Notes: generated by a model from the sequence alone, not told the origin. A DNA stretch of 64,000 nt from Pyrus communis (GCF_963583255.1 NC_084804.1:34078953-34142952); one strand, 5' to 3'; numbered from the stretch's first letter, positions 1-12,166 are shown. Program-made: numbers and translations.

Positions 1-360
1 TAGCAGGCTCATAAATGTTCGAAATAGTTGCTGATACAACTTGGTTATCTGGCGACATGACCATTATTCCTTTACCACTCAAAAGAAGCTTTACATCATT
101 GAGAGTGGTAGCGAAGCATCACGGTTTGCTGTCCATACGATTGTTTTCTGTTGGATTTTCGCATACTAGATGCCTACCGCTAACTTGTTGCCTTCGTTGT
201 AAAATTCGAACTCAAACTGGCCCGAATTTGACAGCCAGTATGACTTGTTATCGGCATTTAGAGAAACACCAAGCCTAATGTTGCCGGTTTCTTGCTGACC
301 AATTGCAAAAGAAAATGCAGTAATTTGCAGAAGAAAAAGAAAAAGCAGAATTGCAGACAT
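1..360 (-). pseudogene. G-type lectin S-receptor-like kinase, 5' fragment (decayed)
   Basis: Reading leftward from an ATG at 358-360, the frame opens with a hydrophobic signal peptide (MSAILLFLFLLQITAFSFA) and then the start of a bulb-type (B_lectin) domain (GNIRLGVSLNADN, WLSNSGQFEFEFYNEGN). An in-frame TAG follows at about codon 65. The same frame continues with TIVWTANRD, the hallmark of this domain, and a frameshift near position 110 moves the homology (LNDVKLLLSGKGIMVMSPDN) into the next frame as far as the window edge. In intact relatives this ectodomain precedes PAN, transmembrane and Ser/Thr kinase parts, which would lie outside the window. With a stop and a frameshift within 110 codons I call it a pseudogene. 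A shorter remnant of the same 5' end is at 26349-26414. Confidence 0.8.
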
Positions 361-2487
361 TTCGTCTAAGTTTTTCGTGTGATTTCGGGGGGCTTAAGTT
401 TTCCTAACGACTTTAATCCTGCATATGTTTTTCAAGTTGAGAAAAAAGATATTTCATTCCATCAGGAAGTCAATATCCCAAGTGTCCAGAAAGTGTGGCA
501 GCCATATTTTGTTGCTGTTTCGCAACAAGAAATAATGTGTTTGGTCAAGGATGACTTTCTGAATAAAAAACTGATGACTGATGGAGGAGCATCAAGGAAA
601 AAAAAATGGCATTTTCTTTTATCAAAAGAGGAAGAAAATAAGGTCAAATGTGTTGAATAATAGGTGTCGTGCAGTTCATTGCTCTTGTGTTGAACAACAA
701 TCCAAGTTCTGAATTGGTCATATTCCACAATGTTTTTCTACACACAAAATTTCATGCAACATGGGGCATCAATATAAAAGAAATTACATGGATAGTATTT
801 ACAAAGTTATTGACCAAAACATCCTAATACATATAATATATACACACACTAAGCAATCCAAAGTCCAATATAACAAAGCATCAATAAACAAATTTGAAAG
901 GATTATTAAAGTTAAATGTTTCAATAAAAAATATGAAACCCTAGCACTCAAGTAAGAGGTTGAGCAAAGGAGAAACCAAAAAAATTATAACCAATAAATT
1001 TATAGCCAATAAATTTTATAAATCTTATTATTGTTTGTTGAATTGATTTGCAATTTGAGATTGACAAAATATATGAAGGGAATGAGAATAGATTTGGAGT
1101 CTCTCGGTTAAATGTCAAGGTTTTTTTTTTTTATAAAGGAAATTAAATGTTATAAGGATTTGATTTAATGTCATATAACTTTAAACAAAATATTAGAAAT
1201 AATGTTGGGATGGGAATAGAAAAAGATGATTTAGTAGTGTTGTTTTCCTTGACAGGGGATATGAAAAGCTGCAACGATTGACACACATGCATATAGCCTA
1301 CCCGCTCACTTTTTTTAACAATTCATTGCCCATGATTCTTCAAAAGAGAGGATGAATTCTATGGCATGGAGACATTGCATTATATGTAGAGTAAATTGTA
1401 ACAATGATATCTCAACTTCAACTCAATTAAAACAATGGTACCTCAACTACAAATTCATTAGCATTGGTCCCTCAACTCATCAAAACGTGCAGCAGCTATA
1501 GTCCCTCAACTAAAAATCCATTACCAATGGTCTCTCAATTTTAATCCAACTAGAGAAATGATCCCTTAACTTTAATCTAATTGTAGTCATGGTCCTTCTA
1601 ACATAACTCATTTTGACAAATTTTTGACGAAGTTGACGAAAATGACCATAGCTACACATTTTGATGAGTTAATGGACTAATGATAATGAATTTTTACTTG
1701 AGAGACTATTACTCTAATTTAATTAAAATTAAGAAACCATTGTTACAATTTACTCTTATATATAAATTTCTTTCTACCACAGAATGTCACAAGAAAAGTA
1801 CAACTATATCTTGTAAGTTGCTTTCTAGAAAAGAGCACCAAACTGTTTGATTATTGTCCTTATAAATGTCAATTATACAACTAATTTCTCCATTGAGTAC
1901 AAGTAATAGGTGCTAACTGACTTAATTAACTAGTTATGTATTTGAAAATAATAACAAAACTTGCTCTATCTACAAAGGACTCTTGTCCTATAGCTGTTTA
2001 GAAGTCTAACCCCTTTATTTTCTAGTAATTGAATCCAAGATAATCTCAACTAACTGAAAAACCTACTCATGATGAAACTCTGAATTAACAGTAAAAACCA
2101 ACAAATCAAAAGAATATTGAAATGAAATTGGAAAAAAGTTTTTACTTTATTTATTCTCTTAAGCACTTAATGCCATCTAATCAACACATTTTGCATATCC
2201 ACGTCCCCACAAACTCCTCTAATCATGCAACATCAATGACACAATGATGACTAAAGACTATAAAACTAAAAGAATTTTCCTTTTTTCCTTTTGCTTCTAT
2301 AAATTTTGCATCCAAATTCACAATTTAAAAAAATAAAAATAAAAAAAATAAAAAAATAAAAAAAAATTAATCAAGATAATCATCATCAACAATTTCTAAC
2401 AAGGCATGATAGTCTATAGTCTTGGTGTCATACCTCAACCCCAACCCTAACCCAACACTCAAAACTTTGACCAAATCACCACACATC
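300..2487. repeat. Left copy of a duplicated lectin-RLK/U-box intergenic block
   Basis: This stretch aligns in the same order and orientation with about 26340-28090. Shared anchors are the lectin-RLK start, a block near 380-560 versus 26430-26600, a block near 1240-1300 versus 26835-26890, blocks near 1830-2090 versus 27060-27750, and a strongly conserved 2155-2330 versus 27785-27955 next to the 3' end of the U-box gene. The left copy holds a MULE-type MITE (1389-1755) that the right copy lacks; the right copy holds a SINE and another MITE that the left lacks. No other gene is seen between 361 and 2404. Confidence 0.8.
1389..1755. mobile_element. Mutator-type MITE (about 367 bp)
   Basis: The element starts GAGTAAATTGTAACAATG and ends with its inverted copy CATTGTTACAATTTACTC. 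The inverted similarity runs well inward through degenerate 'ccctcaact' blocks. The flanks TTATATGTA (1380-1388) and TTATATATA (1756-1764) match at 8 of 9 positions, the target-site duplication size of Mutator-like elements. No coding capacity. It is absent from the equivalent position of the right copy of the duplicated block. Confidence 0.7.
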
Positions 2488-2680
2488 TGTAAAGAAGTGT
2501 ATAAAGAAAGATTTGCGGAAGTAATTTTCTTTTATCGATACAAGGACAATTCGTACAATGGGACTTCTAATCAAAGACGTAATTTAGCCTACATTATAGT
2601 TCTACAAAAATCACAAATTACAAATAATTTCCGAAACTAAGCCAAAAGATATCAAGGATGATATCGTTGACTTCTCAATA
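2488..2680 (-). repeat. Copia-1 3' LTR
   Basis: Starts TGTAAAGAAGTG on the plus strand; its inner end CTCAATA is followed by CTCTCCCTCAAG, which on the minus strand is the purine-rich tract CTTGAGGGAGAG used to prime plus-strand synthesis. About 193 bp. Confidence 0.7.
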
Positions 2681-5600
2681 CTCTCCCTCAAGTTGGAGAG
2701 TGGGTGTGAAGAACTCCCAGCTTGTGGAATATTCCTTGAGAAAATTTCCTTCCCCAATGCCTTAGTGAGTATGTCTGCCAATTGATGTGAATAGGCAACA
2801 AATCTTGTGACAACTGAACCATCTTGTATTTTATCCCGGATGAAGTGGCAATCCATTTCTATGTGTCTGGTTCGCTCATGAAAAACCGGATTAGTAACAA
2901 TGTGATGAGTCATTTTGTTGTCACAATAAAGTAAGGCCGGTCTTGGATGTACTAGACCTACGTCTTTAATAAATATCGCATCCATAATAATTCACAACAA
3001 GTTCCAGCCATGGCTTGATATATTAGCCTCTGCTGATAAACCATCTTGTATTTTATCTCGGATGAAGTGGCAGTCCACTTCTATGTGTCTGGTTCGCTCA
3101 TGAAAAACCGGATTAGCAACAATGCGATGAGTCATTTTGTTGTCACAATAAAGTAAGGCCGGTCTTGGATGTACTAGACCTACGTCTTTAATAAATATCA
3201 CAGCCATAATAATTCGCAACAAGTTCCAGCCATGGCTTGATATTTAGCCTCTGCTGATAACAAAGACACAGTCTTTTGTCTCTTTGACCTTGACCTCCAA
3301 GGTATCAATGAAGAGCAAAAAAAAAAAAAAAAAAAAAAAAACCTATAGTTGATATTCGTGTTGTAGGCCATCTTGCCCAATCCCAATCACAATATGCACT
3401 TAAGACCAATTCATTCTGAGAAGGGAAGAACAAACCTTGTCCAGTTGTACTTTTTATATTTTCAAAATCTGAAGGGTTGCTTCCATGTGTGGTATGCGAG
3501 GCTCATGTATAAAGCTAGTCAACACATGTACTAAATAGGTTATACTCGGCCAAGTGATTGTTAGATATAGTAAACGCCCCACCAATCTTCTATATTTCGC
3601 TAAATCTTTAAGGATTTCACCATGTCAGATAGCTTCAGATTTTGTTCCATGGGAAATTCCTCAAGGCGAGCTCCCAAGATACCTATGTCCTTCAATATTT
3701 CTAAAGCATGTTTACATTGGGAAATAAAAATCTCATTCTTTGAATGTGACACTTTAATGCCCAGAAAATATTTAAAATTGACAAGATCCTTAATTTTGAA
3801 ATGAACGTTGAGAAACCGTTTTACGGCACCAACGGTGCTTAAAACATTGCAGTGACCAAGATATCGTCAACATAAATTAAAAGTTTTGCAAAAGACTTGC
3901 CTCTTTTGTTGGTAAATAAAAAGTAGTTAGCTCTTGATTATATTTAGCCGGCATATTGAATAGCTTCTGAGAACTTTGCAAACCATTGACGAAAAGTTTG
4001 TTTTAACCTATAAAGAGACTTGCTAAGGCAACAAACCAAATTCTACCCCTGTCGCTGGATAACAAGAGGATGAGTCATATAAATTTCTTCATGAAAGTCA
4101 CCATGGAGAAAAGTGTTGTTGACGTCTAGTTGATGGAAAGACCACTGCCGTGAAGAAGAAAGAGCCAATAAACATCGAATTGACCATTTTGGCAGTGGGA
4201 GAAAATGTATCATGAAAATCAATACCTCAAGCTAAGTATAGCCCTTGGTAACTAAACATACCTTATATCGTTTAATGGAGTCATCAGAACGATGCTTGGT
4301 TTTGTAAACCCAATGATAACCAATTGGAGATTTACTAACAAGGAAATGAGTGACAGTCCAAGTACGATTAGCCTTCAGAGCTTCTAATTCGAAATCCATG
4401 GCAGCTTGCTAATGAGGGGATTGAGTAGCTTCCTCATAAGTCCAAGTTTCAACTTGGTGAGTAATATTTGCAAGAAATAACTGTTGTGCAGGTGAGAAAC
4501 TATGATAAGTGAGATACTTAGCAAGTGGATACCTTGTATAAGAGGTGTGGCCAGACAACGAAAACAATGAAGAGCTTGTTGGGTATACAGTAGGGCAGAC
4601 ATTGTCATGTAACACTAGAGGCAGAAAAGAGTGACGGCCATAACGACTGAGCACCAGTGCTGGAGCAATGAAGGGTACGACATCTGCTGGCAATAGGACG
4701 ATAGCGGCTGCAGGTTCGATGGGTGTTGCAAGCATCGAAACAAGATAAGGAGTTACGAGACATAGTGGTGAAGGCATGGCAGATGATACTGTGTCTAAAG
4801 ACTACAGTAGAAAATCATCCGCAAGTTAAGCAGTGGCGCGAGGTTCACGAAGTGGTGTTAGGTGTAACATGGATTCGGGAAGGGTTATGACTAGGGAAGA
4901 GGTTCATGTATGATAACTAAAGTGGGATGAGACACGATTTGAGGTGATGTTTGGGATGGTGAGGTTTGATATGGGAATATGGTTTCATGAAAGATAACAT
5001 CACAACTAGTAAAAATTTGGTTAATGGTAAAATTATATAGTTTATATGCCTTCTGACCAACGAGATATCCTAGAAAAATGCATTTGTGGGCACATTAAGA
5101 AAATTTGTGAGAAACATTTGTATCGGTGGCAAAAGCAAGACATCTAACAACTCGAAGGTGAGAAAAAATGGGTGATAAATGTTCAAAAGGTGTTTTTTTT
5201 CTAAGGATTGGTGTAGGAAGACAGTTAATGAGATGAACAACAATGAGTACACATTCAACCCAAAAATGGAAGGGAAAATTAGGTTGAAAACGCAAGCCAT
5301 GGGCTATTTCAAGTATATGGCGGTGTTTTCATTCTACGACCCTATTTTGTTGAGGCGTATAAACACAAGAATGTTGGTAAATTACCCCATGATCTTTAAA
5401 GAAATCACAAAGGAAAAAAATTTCCCCACCATTGTCGACTCGTATTTAGCGATTAGATGTATTAAATTGATTATTGACAAAGGAGAAAAAATTATTGAGG
5501 ATATTTTGTGTTTCGGTTTTGTGTTGTATAAGAAAGATCCATGTAAAACAAGAATATCATCTACCGTGGTAAAAAAATATTTTGCCCTAGAAGTAGAGGC

Positions 5601-6258
5601 AACTTTGAATGGCCTAAATATCACAGTGAATCGAATTAAACGGTTTTATAGTTGTAATCAAACTAACACCAAAAGATAATCGACTCTGCTTGGCTATAAT
5701 GGACAAACATCGAAAGCATTATTGGACATAAAAGAAAAATGCAACAATTGTTTTGACATGAAATCTAATCTAGAGGCTGTTAAGTGACCCAAACGCTGCA
5801 CAACTTTGTAGGTGAGAGTACAAGGTTGAAAAACTGCCTAGGATGGTCAGACCAATCATTGTCCTTGTCGTTAGGTTCTGCATGACACCAATAAGGAAAA
5901 AAAGCTATGAAACAATGTAATCCACTTGACATCAAATTGACTTTAAAAGTAAGCACACATAGCACATCTTGCAGTTTAAAAGTGGAACCCAAAGGAATGT
6001 AACCAGTAGAGAGTATGTAAGCTTGCTCTCCCTTGGGTAACAAAACTGGCACCATTTTTGTATGTTAACACCATTACTAAGAAATTTGGGTGAGGAAGTG
6101 ATAGGGTCCGTTGCACCACAGTCGATTATCCATTGATGAAGGTGCAAAGGTGATTTTGACAAACCTGTCTGAGTTGCATTGGCCTTTGGAGCATCACTTC
6201 CCTGGCCATTCATCATTAGACGAATTTGCTGAAACTGGATGTCGGAAAGCCCAGACAT
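2681..6258 (-). pseudogene. Copia-1 pol remnants (protease, integrase, RT, RNase H)
   Basis: Read leftward: a protease region at about 6258-5932 with WIIDCGATDPI (the family motif is D-S/T-G-A, so the active site is altered). The integrase core lies at about 5700-5070, with VDNGGE and QQNRVVERKHRHILE and then HLRVVRCLAFA and KCIFLGY. RT starts at about 4430 with QAAMDFELEALKANRTW and continues with QLDVNNTFLHGDFHEEIYM; an intact YVDDIL catalytic motif is at about 3874-3860. RNase H is at about 3400-2690, with ALLYCDNKMT, RHIEMDCHFIRDKIQDG and QLADILTKALGKE. Stops and frameshifts separate these pieces. The RNase H segment carries a 222-bp tandem duplication (2821-3262) and the linker a 26-nt A tract near 3318-3343. 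Confidence 0.85.
2821..3262 (-). repeat. 222-bp tandem duplication inside Copia-1 RNase H
   Basis: 2821-3042 and 3043-3262 are near-identical direct copies with a few substitutions and a small deletion. The duplicated segment encodes VGLVHPRPALLYCDNKMTH and RHIE(M/V)DCHFIRDKIQDG, so that part of the RNase H domain is present twice. The two copies differ at several sites, so the duplication is not recent. Confidence 0.85.
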
Positions 6259-6817
6259 GACGGACTATATCTCCTCATTGGTGGCTGCATTTTCTAAAAC
6301 TTGATTTGCTGAGGAAGAACTCATTTCCTTCTTGAAACAGTTGTTCCCTTTTTTGTGGTTAACCTTAGGCAAATGATGACCCGGTGGATACCTGTTAAGT
6401 TGATAACATGTGCCAATAATATGGTAGTTTTGAGTGCAATGTGGAGGCTTTCGAATGAAAGAGCTAGAAAAATAAGATTACTTTAAGCCACCTTGATGAA
6501 CAACCATGGTTGTTGTGTCTATAATGCCCTGCGAACTAGCAAGGCTCATTTGCTTCTCTTCCTAGGAAACAGAGGCATAAGCCTGATGAACGATGGGTAA
6601 ATGATTTATCAATAAAACTTGCCATCAAATGTCACTATAAGAGTCATTAAGTTTTATGAGAATTTGCACCAATTTTTTCCTCTCATTATATGCTCCTTAA
6701 ATGCAAGAAACACAATTCCTCCCAACTCGCATGAATTTCAATCATATCAAGGATACTATCACAGATATCTGAGTCAAAGGAGTTGATAATCCATGCAATG
6801 ATCATGTCCTTGGATGA

Positions 6818-7066
6818 CTACCACCAAGCATGATCATCTAGCTTGGTCTTGGCGGAAGGCTGTGTGACGATGCCATCAACAAAGCCAAGCTTGTTTATGG
6901 TACTCAATGAGATCTTCGTAGCACAGGACCAGGTAGAATAATTATCCCCATTTAGGGGTTTTGAAACCAACATCATGGAAGGATGATTAGAATGATGGAT
7001 GAATAATGGGTTGGAAATATCAACCTTGGCATTAGAATTGCTTCCATAAATCTCGTCGGTGGCCAT
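6818..7066 (-). pseudogene. Copia-1 gag N-terminus
   Basis: An 82-residue frame starting MATDEIYGSN with NPLFIHHSNHPSMMLVSKPL, NGDNYSTW and KLGFVDG, typical of the N-terminal gag segment of plant Copia elements (Retrotran_gag_3 type). It lies just inside the primer-binding site at the 5' end of the element. The following gag part is open only in pieces. Confidence 0.85.
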
Positions 7067-7125
7067 GAAAGGCTATGTGAAAATTGCAAGAGAAAAGGTA
7101 GAGACAAGAACTAGGTTTCAACTTA

Positions 7126-7137
7126 GCTCCGATACCA
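7126..7137 (-). other. Copia-1 primer-binding site (initiator Met tRNA type)
   Basis: On the minus strand TGGTATCGGAGC directly follows the LTR end ...TTTACA. It matches the usual Copia site TGGTATCAGAGC, complementary to the 3' end of initiator tRNA-Met, with one change. This fixes the inner edge of the 5' LTR at 7138. Confidence 0.8.
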
Positions 7138-7275
7138 TGTAAAGAAATGTATAAATGATTTGCATAAGTAATTTTCTTATATTGATACAAGGAAACTTTA
7201 TATAATGAGACTTCTAATCAAGGAAGTAATATATCGTAAATGGGTCCACAAATAATTACAAAACTAATGTCACTA
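7138..7275 (-). repeat. Copia-1 5' LTR (truncated)
   Basis: Begins TGTAAAGAAATG and aligns with 2488-2630 over most of its length, with numerous differences. The last 50 bp or so present in the left LTR are missing or unrecognisable before U-box pseudogene sequence resumes. Confidence 0.65.
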
Positions 7276-7380
7276 AATGACCCATCCTCCCTTCCCTCTC
7301 TCACTCTGCACACCAACAACACCTTGGCCACCCCCATTTCGTCACCACACTCCCATTCACCCTCTTTTTCCCCAACATGC

Positions 7381-7838
7381 ATTAACAAATAATGAATGTC
7401 AAAAGAAAGATGAAGGGATTCATGATTTTCTAGTTGAGGAACTTGTAGTAAGAGGTCGGTCTGATGATAGAAAATTTGGTCGGCTGGGTAAGTCTCGATC
7501 TATATCGAGAGGAAAATTTCCTGCTGAAGATGAATGTGCATTCTGTTGCCAAAAATGTCATTGGAAGAAAGATTATCCTAAGCTAACGGGTAAAGACAAA
7601 AGACAGGTAGAAGGGTCATAAAAAAATTTGTCCTAAACACTGGGGCAAATATAAAGGAACAATAGAATATGAATTTAGGTTGCAAAAATAATGAGGATGA
7701 GTTTGAGTTTGCTTTAACTGGGATAAATAATCCACTAAGTTTGTTTTGGATAAGGGTTTTACTCACCATATGTGATTAGTTGTAAACATGCTCGAATGTA
7801 GGAGCATCGCTGATCAAAGAAGGCATAATCTTACGAGT
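7381..7838 (+). pseudogene. Copia gag zinc knuckle/protease scrap, plus strand
   Basis: Frame 7400-7620 contains LVVRGRSDDRKFGR, KSRSISRGKFPAEDE and CAFCCQKCHWKKDYPKL. This is a recognisable Copia gag CCHC zinc knuckle (CX2CX4HX4C), but the last ligand is Tyr instead of Cys. Further on, LDKGFTHHM resembles the protease motif LDTGCTxHM with the catalytic Thr replaced. It is in the opposite orientation to both neighbouring Copia elements and so comes from a third element. It starts exactly where the U-box pseudogene match ends and stops at the left LTR of Copia-2. Confidence 0.7.
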
Positions 7839-8160
7839 TGTTGGTATTCAGACCATCTTTATCATTAATAAAACTAGAATAAAAATGAGAGAAAGATGGA
7901 GATTTGAGTAAGAGGCAGCAGTAGGGTAAACGAAATAGAGAGCAGAGAGCCATTTTTTCACAAAGATAGATTCTTTTTTTTTTTTTTTTGGATTAAATGT
8001 CCTAGTACATGGGACAGTTGCTAAGGCAATTGGGCAGCTATTTACAAAAGATCTAAGCCATACATATGGCAATAGATTAGAGATCCAAAGCATTGTAAAT
8101 TACATAAAAAGACATCAAAGTTAAACAGCAAAAAACAGAAGCAAAAGATTAACTTTAACA
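7839..8160 (-). repeat. Copia-2 3' LTR
   Basis: 322 bp, TG...CA, matching 12167-12479 nearly throughout. It contains a T run at about 7975-7990 that is longer than in the partner LTR. Confidence 0.88.
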
Positions 8161-11100
8161 TTTCATCTTAATGTTTTGCTGCTTCACTCCCAAAAGTTCT
8201 CTTAGGTAAATGAATTTGTCCTTTGGTAATGCCTTGGTGAAGATATCAGCAACTTGATCTTCTGTCATGCAGTAAACCACATCCATTTCCTTGCCTTCAA
8301 CAGCACTTCTAATGTAGTGATGCTTCAAAGCAATATGTTTTGACTTCCCGTGATAGATTGGATTATTGCTCATGGCAATAGCTGACTTGTTGTCACAAAG
8401 GATAGGAGTTGCTGATTCTTGTTTCTCACCAAAGTCTTGCATAATTCCTCTCAGCCACACTGCTTGAGAAGTTGCAATTGAAGCTGACACATACTCAGCC
8501 TCTACCATTGATAATGCAACTAATTTATGCTTCTTAGATGCCCAAGAGAATACACCAGTCCCTAATGTAAAAGTATAGCCAGATGTTCTCTTTAAGTCAT
8601 CCACACTACCCCCCCCCCCCAAATCACTATCACAGAACCCATACAATTTTGGCTCAACATTCCTTTCATACATAATACCAAAGTCAAGTGTACCTTGTAG
8701 GTATCTTAGGATCTTCTTTGCATCTCCATAGTGAATTCAAGTAGGCTTGTTCATAAATCTGGACAACAAGCTTGCATCATACATAATGTTAGGTCTAGTC
8801 GCTATCAAATACAATAAACTCCCAACTAGGCTTCTATACATAGCTTTATCAACATCACCACTACAATCTTCTCTTTGAAACTTTTCATTCACAACTAGAG
8901 GTGTTGCAGCAGGCTTGCAACCAACCATTTTGAATTTTTCTAAAAGTGTTTTTGCATGTTTCTTTTGAGTAATAAAGATACCATCATTTGATTAAATGAT
9001 ACCAATTCCCAAAAATTAATGTAACATGCCTAGATCACTCATCTATATTTCCTCATCATGTCATTCTTGAAATTCAAGATCATTTTTTCACTACTTCTAG
9101 TATAAACCAATTCATCAACATATAAGGAAACGATAAGGATATTTGAAGTACCCTCGGTTTTGACATAGAGGGCAAGTTCATTCTCACTTCTTTGAAATCC
9201 CCTTTCATTGAAGTATGAGTTGATCTCTTCATACCATGCTCTTGGAGCTTGTTTCAGGCCATAAAGTGCCTTCTTAAGATTGTACACCTTGTGCTCTTGT
9301 CTTTTACAAATAAATCCTTGAGGTTGATCAACAAACACCTCTTTTTTTAGGACTCCATTTAGGAAAGCAGACTTGACGTTAAGTTGGTGTAGAAACCACC
9401 CATTTAAGCAGCTACAAAAATAAGGCCTCTGATTGTTTCATGTCTAGCTATCGATGCAAAGGTTTATTGGAAGTCAATCCCAAGTTTCTGAGAATAACCC
9501 TTTGCTACCAATCTAGCTTTATTCCTCTGAACAAAACCATCTTGATTGAGCTTAGTCTTATAAATCCACTTTACTCCAATGATGAAGTTGTCACAAGGTA
9601 TGTCCACTAGTTGTCATGTCTTGTTTTTCACAATAACATTGATTTCTTTTTGCATTGCAGCCTTCCATGTATCTTCTTTCACTACATCATCAAAGTTTTC
9701 CGGTTTTACAACACAAAAATTACAGCTTTTATAGACTTCATAAGCTCGTTAACCAAACCGATGTTGAACTTAGACTCGAAGGTGTGGGAAAGTGAACTTG
9801 AGGACTGTTTTCAGGTAACAATTGTGGATTTTCTGGCTCAATTTCCTCTTCATTTGGTTGATTTTCTTCTTCAATTCCGATTAGTGCAGATTCCTCTCGG
9901 ATGGTTACTTGATTCCAATCCCAAGAAGATTTCTTCTCAGTTCTTTTGGTACATAAGCAAAGTAGATTGACCCAAACACTCTGAAGTGATTCACGGAAGG
10001 TTTTCTTCCACTCTATGCCTCAAATGGTGCCTTGCCTTCAACCACCACTATCGGATGCCTATTCATCAAGTAGACATCTGTATTAACTGCCTAACCCAAC
10101 AAATATTGTGGCATTCCCTTGTCATGTAACATTTCCTTAGCCATTTCGACTATGATTCTGTTTTTTCTCTCAGCTACTCCATTTTGTTGTGCAGTGCCGA
10201 TGATAGTAAGCTATCTTTCCAAGGCAATATCTTGACAAAACTTATCAAATTCTGTGGATATGTACTATCCTCCTCTGACACTTCTAAGAACTTTAATTAG
10301 ATAACCAGATTGCCACTCAACCATAGCTTGAAACTTCTTGAAGATTGAGAACACTTCTGATTTCTATCTTAAAAAGTATACCCAAGTCATTGTAGAATAA
10401 TCATTCACGAAGGTTAGGAAATACCTGTTTTCCACTTGAGTAGAGGTCTTCATGGGTTCGCAAACATATGTATCAATCAATTCCAATGGGGCTTTTGCTC
10501 TCCAAGCTTTACCATATGGAAATGAATTTCTATGATGCTTCCCAAGTGCACACCCTTCATAAATTTCTTCATTTTATTGGATACTCGGCAACCCATGCAC
10601 CATTTCTTTTTCTTATAGCTTCTTGAGACTTTGAAAATTCAAGTGGCCAAGACTTTTATGCCATAGCTTCGAATCTTCTTGCACTTCCATCTTGAGTGCA
10701 GATTAAGTTGCATACTCAATTGTGAAAAGAAAACTTCTACTCTTCCTCATCTCAATCTTAGCCAAGAGTTGTTCACGATTCATCCCATCATATATCTTGC
10801 AAGTATTGTCTCCAAAATACAAGTAATAATCATGCTCAATGAGTTGTCGAAGACTTAGCAAAATTTGCTTCAAATAAAAAACTAACATGACATTCTTGAT
10901 GAACATCTTTCCATTATTTGTATGCACGACAATAGTACCTCTTATCAATGTATCCACTAGCTGCCTATTTTCCATCTTCACCCGGGTTTTGGTTTCTAGT
11001 GTCAATATTATGAAGAATATTCTTGTTCACCATCATATGATTGCTACAGCTGTTGTCCATAAACCAAACTTTAGCTTCTTCTTGGACGGTTGTATCATGA

Positions 11101-12100
11101 CCAACATAAAACATATTGGTCTCTTCACCTTCTGTTTTTGTGTAGTGAGCTAGCTGATTATCCTTATAGGTACAATCCTTTTGCATATGCCCGAATCTGC
11201 TACACTTGTGGAATTTCACTTTTCCCTTGAACCAACATTCACCGAAATGAGCTTTGTCACAAATTTTGCACTTTGAAGTATACGAACTCTTCTCAACCTT
11301 TTTCTTCTCTTCAAAATTACCCTTTCTTTCCCACTTTTTGTTTTTTCCTTTCCAATTCTTGTTGGACTTGGCTTTGCTTTAACTTGAACTAGCTTTAGTT
11401 TTTGGATTCACTATAAGCATTTGGAAAGTATTTTCTACATCATTGTTGTCATGCCTGGGTAGTCTTTGAGCAAAACCTTTGAGTGAACCAATCAATTCTT
11501 TGACACTCAAAAAGTTAACAAATCCTTAGTCTCCACTATGATTGAAACTATGTTATCACGTTTTCTTGGCAAGCTGATTATATACTTATGAACTATTCTC
11601 TCATCAGACAAGATTTCACCATAGCTTTTCAGTTGATTAACAATCTCAGACAATCTATTTATGTAATGATCTAGCAATTCATCATCTTTCATTCTTATGT
11701 ACTCAAAATCTCTTCTCAAAGATTAGAGTTTATCCCTTACCTTGGTAGAGCCTTTGTAGACTTTCTCTAGCACATCCCAAGCTAATTTGTCTCTTGTCTC
11801 GTTCAAGATTCTCCAAAAAATTTCATCTGAGATAGCATTTTCGATGACCCCAGGAGCTTTTGCATCTCTCTTGATGTTTTCCTTCAGTTCCTTTGTCTGA
11901 GCCTCTATCAAAGCCATAATACTTAGGGGTACCACATAGACATCTTCAATCAAGCTCCACAAATCATAAGATACAAAAATTGTTCTTAACTTTGTCCTCT
12001 AGAAGTCATAATTCACCCCACTGAAAATAAGAGTTCGAATCTCTCAACTACTACTTGAACCAACCATGAATTTGAAAATTTTGATTCTAGGGTTTCACTT
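8161..12100 (-). pseudogene. Copia-2 gag-pol remnants
   Basis: Read leftward: a gag start near 12070 (LRTIFVSYDLWSLIEDVYVV), UBN2-type gag with QLKSYGEILSDERIVHKYI, a zinc knuckle KCSRFGHMQKDC (about 11215-11150) and a protease region VWFMDNSCSNHM. A pre-integrase part follows at about 11005-10700, then a weak integrase stretch. RT is at 9338-9039 with FVDQPQGF, ALYGLKQAPRAWYEEI and a YVDE box instead of YVDD (9111-9122), a change of a catalytic Asp. RNase H is at 8673-8161 with ALSMVEAEYVSAS, LCDNKSAIAMSNNPIYHGKS and EDQVADIFTKALPKDKF. Several stops and frameshifts separate the pieces; the element is dead in cis. A run of ten Cs near 8611-8620 codes an unusual GGGG in the RNase H part. Confidence 0.88.
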
Positions 12101-12153
12101 AGAATTTTCCCCCTTTTGAGAATAAAAAAAATGCCCCACTCTTTGATCAGATT

Positions 12154-12166
12154 GGCTCTGATACCA
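12154..12166 (-). other. Copia-2 primer-binding site
   Basis: Minus strand TGGTATCAGAGCC directly follows the LTR end and is the standard initiator tRNA-Met primer site. Confidence 0.85.

Larger units (their letters stand above)
2488..7275 (-). mobile_element. Old Ty1/Copia retrotransposon (Copia-1), minus orientation
   Basis: LTR-like ends (2488-2680 and 7138-7275) flank, read on the minus strand, a primer-binding site, gag, protease, integrase, reverse transcriptase and RNase H in Copia order. The LTRs have diverged strongly (many substitutions and indels; the right one seems to lack its last 50 bp or so), so the insertion is old. It interrupts the U-box pseudogene; the flanks CACATC and CCCATC may be a decayed target duplication. 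Frames are broken throughout and it cannot be autonomous. Confidence 0.88.
2405..7380 (-). pseudogene. U-box E3 ligase pseudogene, 3' part, split by a Copia element
   Basis: Positions 2405-2487 match the 3' end of the intact U-box gene (27998-28090) almost base for base, including the region encoding LGLGLRYDTKTI. A 2-bp indel just before the stop shifts the last codons. At 2488 a Copia element begins. After it, 7270-7380 resumes the same gene (compare 28095-28205, with the shared 'ccccaacatgca' block) with several indels. The match ends at 7380, where a plus-strand Copia gag scrap starts. The 5' two thirds of this copy, including the U-box, are not found in the window. This is the decayed partner of the gene at 27998-29245. 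Confidence 0.8.

Noticed and set aside
5179..5679. 166-codon open frame, plus strand
   Set aside because: It is the complement of Copia-1 integrase, whose motifs (VDNGGE, QQNRVVERKH) read on the minus strand.
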